Shown here one piece after another: positions 15,579-18,014 of a stretch of DNA of 18,014 nt (position 1 is the stretch's first letter; every line of letters starts with the position of its first letter). The notes below the pieces were generated by a model. It saw only the letters and a list, made by a program, of their open reading frames with translations. It did not search any database and was not told the DNA's origin. This DNA is from Chloroflexi bacterium TMED70 (GTDB taxonomy: Bacteria; Chloroflexota; Dehalococcoidia; Lucifugimonadales; Lucifugimonadaceae): contig NHDX01000008.1 in NCBI GenBank assembly GCA_002171675.1, positions 50,177 to 68,190 of the forward strand, given 5' to 3'. The translations under genes and the position numbers were made by a program.

Positions 15579-15615
15579 TAGAATTGAAGTCGGTGATACT
15601 TTTTACCAACAATTT

Positions 15616-16818
15616 ATGCAGTCTTTTTACGAATATAATTTATCTGACAATCTAAACAAATCATTAAAATCTTTAGGTTTTAAAAATCCCACTGAGATTC
15701 AATCTAAAACTATTCCTATTGCCTTGAAGCGTCACGATATTCTTGCCAGTGCTGAGACTGGTTCAGGAAAAACAGCTGCGTATCTTATACCTCTAATTCA
15801 TCATATTTCTACATTAGGAAATATTTCAGGATTAATATTAACTCCAACTAGAGAATTAGCTCAACAAGTAACTGATGTTTCTAAATCTCTTGTTGGTTAT
15901 AAGAGTAAAATAGAAACAGCATTAATTGTTGGCGGAGCCAGTATGAATAATCAGCTTAGACAACTTAAGAAAAGACCTAAAATTATAGTAGGAACTCCAG
16001 GAAGAATAAATGACCATCTAGAAAAAAGAACATTAAATCTTAAGTATTTTAATTTCTTTGTTCTTGATGAAGCTGACAGAATGCTTGATATGGGCTTTGA
16101 AGATCAAGTAGAAAAGATCATTAGATTTTTGCCCTCCAAAAGACAAACATTATTATTTTCAGCCACTCTTCCAAAAGAAATAATTAAATTATCTTCAAAA
16201 TATTTGAATAATCCTAAAAGAGCAGATGTAAAAGAAAACAACGTAATCAAAACTCAGATAAAACAAAAAATACTAAATACTAAAACTGAACTCAAATATA
16301 ATCAATTAGTCGATGAAATAGCACTTAGAAAAGGTTCAATACTTATATTTGTAAGAACAAAATATTCAACAGAAAAATTGAAAAAACGCCTTATGAAAGA
16401 TACTGTAAAAAGCTCAGCACTTCATGGAGATCTTAGGCAAAATAAAAGAAGTAGAATATTGAAAGATTTTAGAGATGATAAATTTAGAATATTAATCGCT
16501 ACAGATATTGCTTCAAGAGGCCTAGATGTACCTCATATAGAACATGTAATAAATTATGATTTACCACAAGTTCCTGAAGATTTCATTCATAGAATTGGAA
16601 GAACAGCTAGAGCAGGCTCAGTGGGAGAAGCTGTAAGCTTTATTACTCCAAATGATAAAAGAATGTGGAAATCTATAGAAAATCTAATGGAAGAATTAAA
16701 GAATCCTGAGCAAGTTCCTGAAAATAAAAAAGTGGTTCAAAAAGAATTTAAGAAAAGAAACAGGAACAGAAAAAGAAATTCTAAATCAAGAAAATATTAT
16801 CAAAGATCTAGAAATTGA
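15616..16818 (+). CDS. DEAD-box ATP-dependent RNA helicase (RhlE/DeaD-like)
   Basis: All helicase motifs are present in order: Q motif (GFKNPTEIQ, 21-29), motif I AETGSGKT (45-52), PTRELAQQ, TPGRI, motif II DEAD (151-154), SAT, ILIFVRTK, ATDIASRGLD, and motif VI HRIGRTARAG (325-334). The protein is 400 residues with a short, strongly basic tail from about 377 (KKRNRNRKRNSKSRK), as in RhlE-type enzymes, which probably adds RNA affinity. It unwinds short RNA duplexes in the cytoplasm, commonly in ribosome assembly or mRNA turnover and often at low temperature. It has its own 109-base leader with alternative hairpins and no evident Shine-Dalgarno sequence before ATG 15616. Its stop is 5 bases from the 3' end of the convergent tRNA gene. 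Confidence 0.95.
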   Translation: MQSFYEYNLSDNLNKSLKSLGFKNPTEIQSKTIPIALKRHDILASAETGSGKTAAYLIPLIHHISTLGNISGLILTPTRELAQQVTDVSKSLVGYKSKIETALIVGGASMNNQLRQLKKRPKIIVGTPGRINDHLEKRTLNLKYFNFFVLDEADRMLDMGFEDQVEKIIRFLPSKRQTLLFSATLPKEIIKLSSKYLNNPKRADVKENNVIKTQIKQKILNTKTELKYNQLVDEIALRKGSILIFVRTKYSTEKLKKRLMKDTVKSSALHGDLRQNKRSRILKDFRDDKFRILIATDIASRGLDVPHIEHVINYDLPQVPEDFIHRIGRTARAGSVGEAVSFITPNDKRMWKSIENLMEELKNPEQVPENKKVVQKEFKKRNRNRKRNSKSRKYYQRSRN

Positions 16819-16826
16819 TTTTTTGG

Positions 16827-16900
16827 TACCCCGTACCGGATTTGAACCGGTGATCTCCTGCGTGAAAGGCAGGCGTGTTAGGCCACTACACCAACGGGGC
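16827..16900 (-). tRNA. tRNA-Glu, anticodon UUC
   Basis: Read on the minus strand this folds as a complete 74-base tRNA: acceptor GCCCCGT/ACGGGGT (the first pair is G-U), D stem GTG/CAC, anticodon stem CCTGC/GCAGG with loop CTTTCAC giving anticodon TTC, a 5-base variable loop, T stem ACCGG/CCGGT with loop TTCAAAT, and discriminator A. An encoded CCA follows at 16824-16826. It begins 5 bases after the argC stop, so it is probably cut from the same transcript, and its 3' end faces the helicase stop. Confidence 0.97.
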
Positions 16901-16905
16901 ATATG

Positions 16906-17922
16906 TTATGGGTAAACAGGCAAAGCTCCTAATCCCATAGTTTCTTCAAAACCTTGCATTAGATTCATGTTTTGAATTGCGGCTCCTGCTGAACCCTTAA
17001 CCAAATTATCTAGAGCACTAATTACTACCAAGGTATTTGTATCCTTTCTAATATAAGGATACAAATAAACAAAATTAGAACCCCAAGTATGCTTTGTTGC
17101 AGGAGGTGCACTTACTATTTTAATGAATGGTTCGTTTTTGTAAAATTCTTTATATAGCTCAAGTACTTCTTTTTCATCTAAATCTTTTTTCAAAGATCCA
17201 TAATTCGTGCCTAAAATCCCTCTCGTCATGGATACTAAATGAGGTGTGAATAAAACTTTTACTTTATTTTTACCTAAGAAATTAAGTTCTTGAGCCATTT
17301 CAGGCTGATGCCTGTGCCCTTTAGTTCCATAAGCTGCGCAATTATCATTTAGTTCTGAAAACCCAAAAGCTTCTTTAGCTGTTCTTCCTGCGCCAGAAAT
17401 TCCAGTTTTTGAATCTACTATAATTAATTCTTCTACTAAATCATTTTGTACTGCTGGAGCCATAGATAGTATTCCTCCTGTAGGGAAACATCCTGGATTA
17501 GCGACTAATTTACTATTCTTAATTTCGTTTCTATGTAGTTCTGGTAATCCATAGGTAGCTTGAGGAATTAATTCCGGCCTTGGATGCTTAATATCATACC
17601 AGTCTTCATATGTTTCGAGATCCTTAAGTCTAAAATCAGCTGATATATCAATTGAAGGTATACCACTATCGACATATTGAGATAGTTTCTCAGCGCTTGC
17701 AGCGTGAGGTAATGCAGAAAATACGAAGTCAACATTATCGCTAAGTTCTTCTTCTATTTTTATATTTATTTTTTCAAGATGAGGAAAAACTTTATCAAGA
17801 TATTGTCCAGCCTTACTTCTTCCAGTTGCTGAAACTAGATTTAACTCTGGATGAGAATATACAAGCCTAGCAATTTCAGAACCTGCATATCCAGTTATAT
17901 TTATGATGCCAACGTTTAACAT
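16906..17922 (-). CDS. argC: N-acetyl-gamma-glutamyl-phosphate reductase
   Basis: This 338-residue protein is ArgC, which reduces N-acetylglutamyl phosphate to the semialdehyde with NADPH in arginine (ornithine) synthesis. The catalytic Cys145 is in ANPGCFPTG, and the active-site His lies in GHRHQPEM (202-209). SADFRL, TYGLPELHR and SGAGR are further ArgC marks. The N-terminal nucleotide loop reads INITGYAGSE, with Asn8 where most ArgC have the first Gly of G-x-x-G-x-x-G; I recall the N-x-T-G-Y-A-G form from Chloroflexi ArgC. The length is normal. The ATG has no Shine-Dalgarno sequence and is preceded by an A10 run on its own strand. The tRNA-Glu gene lies 5 bases downstream. Other arg genes, if linked, are outside the window. 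Confidence 0.95.
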   Translation of the reverse strand: MLNVGIINITGYAGSEIARLVYSHPELNLVSATGRSKAGQYLDKVFPHLEKINIKIEEELSDNVDFVFSALPHAASAEKLSQYVDSGIPSIDISADFRLKDLETYEDWYDIKHPRPELIPQATYGLPELHRNEIKNSKLVANPGCFPTGGILSMAPAVQNDLVEELIIVDSKTGISGAGRTAKEAFGFSELNDNCAAYGTKGHRHQPEMAQELNFLGKNKVKVLFTPHLVSMTRGILGTNYGSLKKDLDEKEVLELYKEFYKNEPFIKIVSAPPATKHTWGSNFVYLYPYIRKDTNTLVVISALDNLVKGSAGAAIQNMNLMQGFEETMGLGALPVYP

Positions 17923-17970
17923 TAATATTTTTTTTTTGTAAAACTTAATCTTATCTTAAATTCTTATAGT

Positions 17971-17996
17971 ATTTTATATAAATAAAATCTCGAGAT
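17971..17996. promoter_or_regulatory. Two adjacent palindromes upstream of argC
   Basis: ATTTTAT-ATAA-ATAAAAT (17971-17988) and the perfect 10-base palindrome ATCTCGAGAT (17987-17996) lie about 50-75 bases upstream of the argC start and overlap by two bases. They could be operators for argC or for a gene beyond the right edge. They do not match the usual ARG-box consensus well, and no promoter hexamers stand out in the remaining leader. Confidence 0.25.
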
Positions 17997-18014
17997 AGAG
18001 GAAAAACAGTCTTA

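Noticed and set aside
16824..16900. tRNA-Glu as an integration site for a genomic island
   Set aside because: No repeat of the tRNA 3' end is visible elsewhere in the window and no integrase is adjacent.
17928..17937. T10 run (A10 on the argC strand) as a terminator
   Set aside because: No stem precedes it in either direction; it is more likely part of an A-rich leader.

Overview
This is an AT-rich, tightly packed bacterial segment (roughly 30 % GC by eye). Coding density is very high, no gap without a gene exceeds about 110 bases, genes often overlap by 1-8 bases, and three convergent gene pairs meet with almost no space between them. I see no insertion sequence, phage gene or CRISPR array. 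The gene content (two enolase-superfamily sugar-acid dehydratases, two monocarboxylate-type MFS carriers, zinc alcohol dehydrogenases, an HpcH/HpaI aldolase) and the N-x-T-G-Y-A-G nucleotide motif of ArgC fit a streamlined marine Chloroflexota bacterium of the SAR202 type. That assignment is inference from gene content and recalled family features, not a phylogeny.

Layout. (1) 1-5361, minus strand: an apparent operon read leftward, made of a large RND/MMPL exporter, a MerR-type regulator split by a one-base shift in an A7 run, a formyltransferase resembling the hydrolase domain of 10-formyl-tetrahydrofolate dehydrogenase, and a TldD-type metalloprotease cut by the window edge. (2) 5439-7996, plus strand: an MFS carrier, a 64-residue single-helix membrane protein coupled to it by a TAATG overlap, then a zinc-dependent medium-chain dehydrogenase behind a small inverted repeat and a strong ribosome binding site. 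(3) 7999-8652, minus: an unrecognised multi-helix membrane protein. (4) 8753-9929, plus: a 63-residue single-helix membrane protein followed by a CaCA-family sodium/calcium exchanger whose start appears disrupted by one missing base. (5) 9926-13363, minus: an operon of enolase-superfamily dehydratase, MFS carrier and class III-like alcohol dehydrogenase. (6) 13461-15506, plus: an L-rhamnonate-dehydratase-like enzyme followed by an HpcH/HpaI aldolase, transcribed divergently from block 5 across a 97-base gap. (7) 15616-16818, plus: a DEAD-box RNA helicase behind a leader with three copies of one 8-base arm that can form alternative hairpins. (8) 16824-17922, minus: argC with tRNA-Glu(UUC) 5 bases downstream.

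How the genes may work together. Blocks 5 and 6 look like a sugar-acid catabolic locus. The dehydratase plus aldolase pair parallels the E. coli rhmD/rhmA pair (L-rhamnonate to 2-keto-3-deoxy-L-rhamnonate, then to pyruvate and lactaldehyde). The divergent operon supplies a second dehydratase of different specificity, an uptake carrier and an NAD-type alcohol dehydrogenase. Block 1 looks like an exporter with its own regulator, with one-carbon and peptide-processing enzymes attached. The most useful second looks are the two apparent single-base frameshifts in A runs, the pairing of each of two transporters with a tiny single-helix protein, the alternative-hairpin leader of the helicase, and the active-site substitutions in the formyltransferase and in the minus-strand dehydratase.
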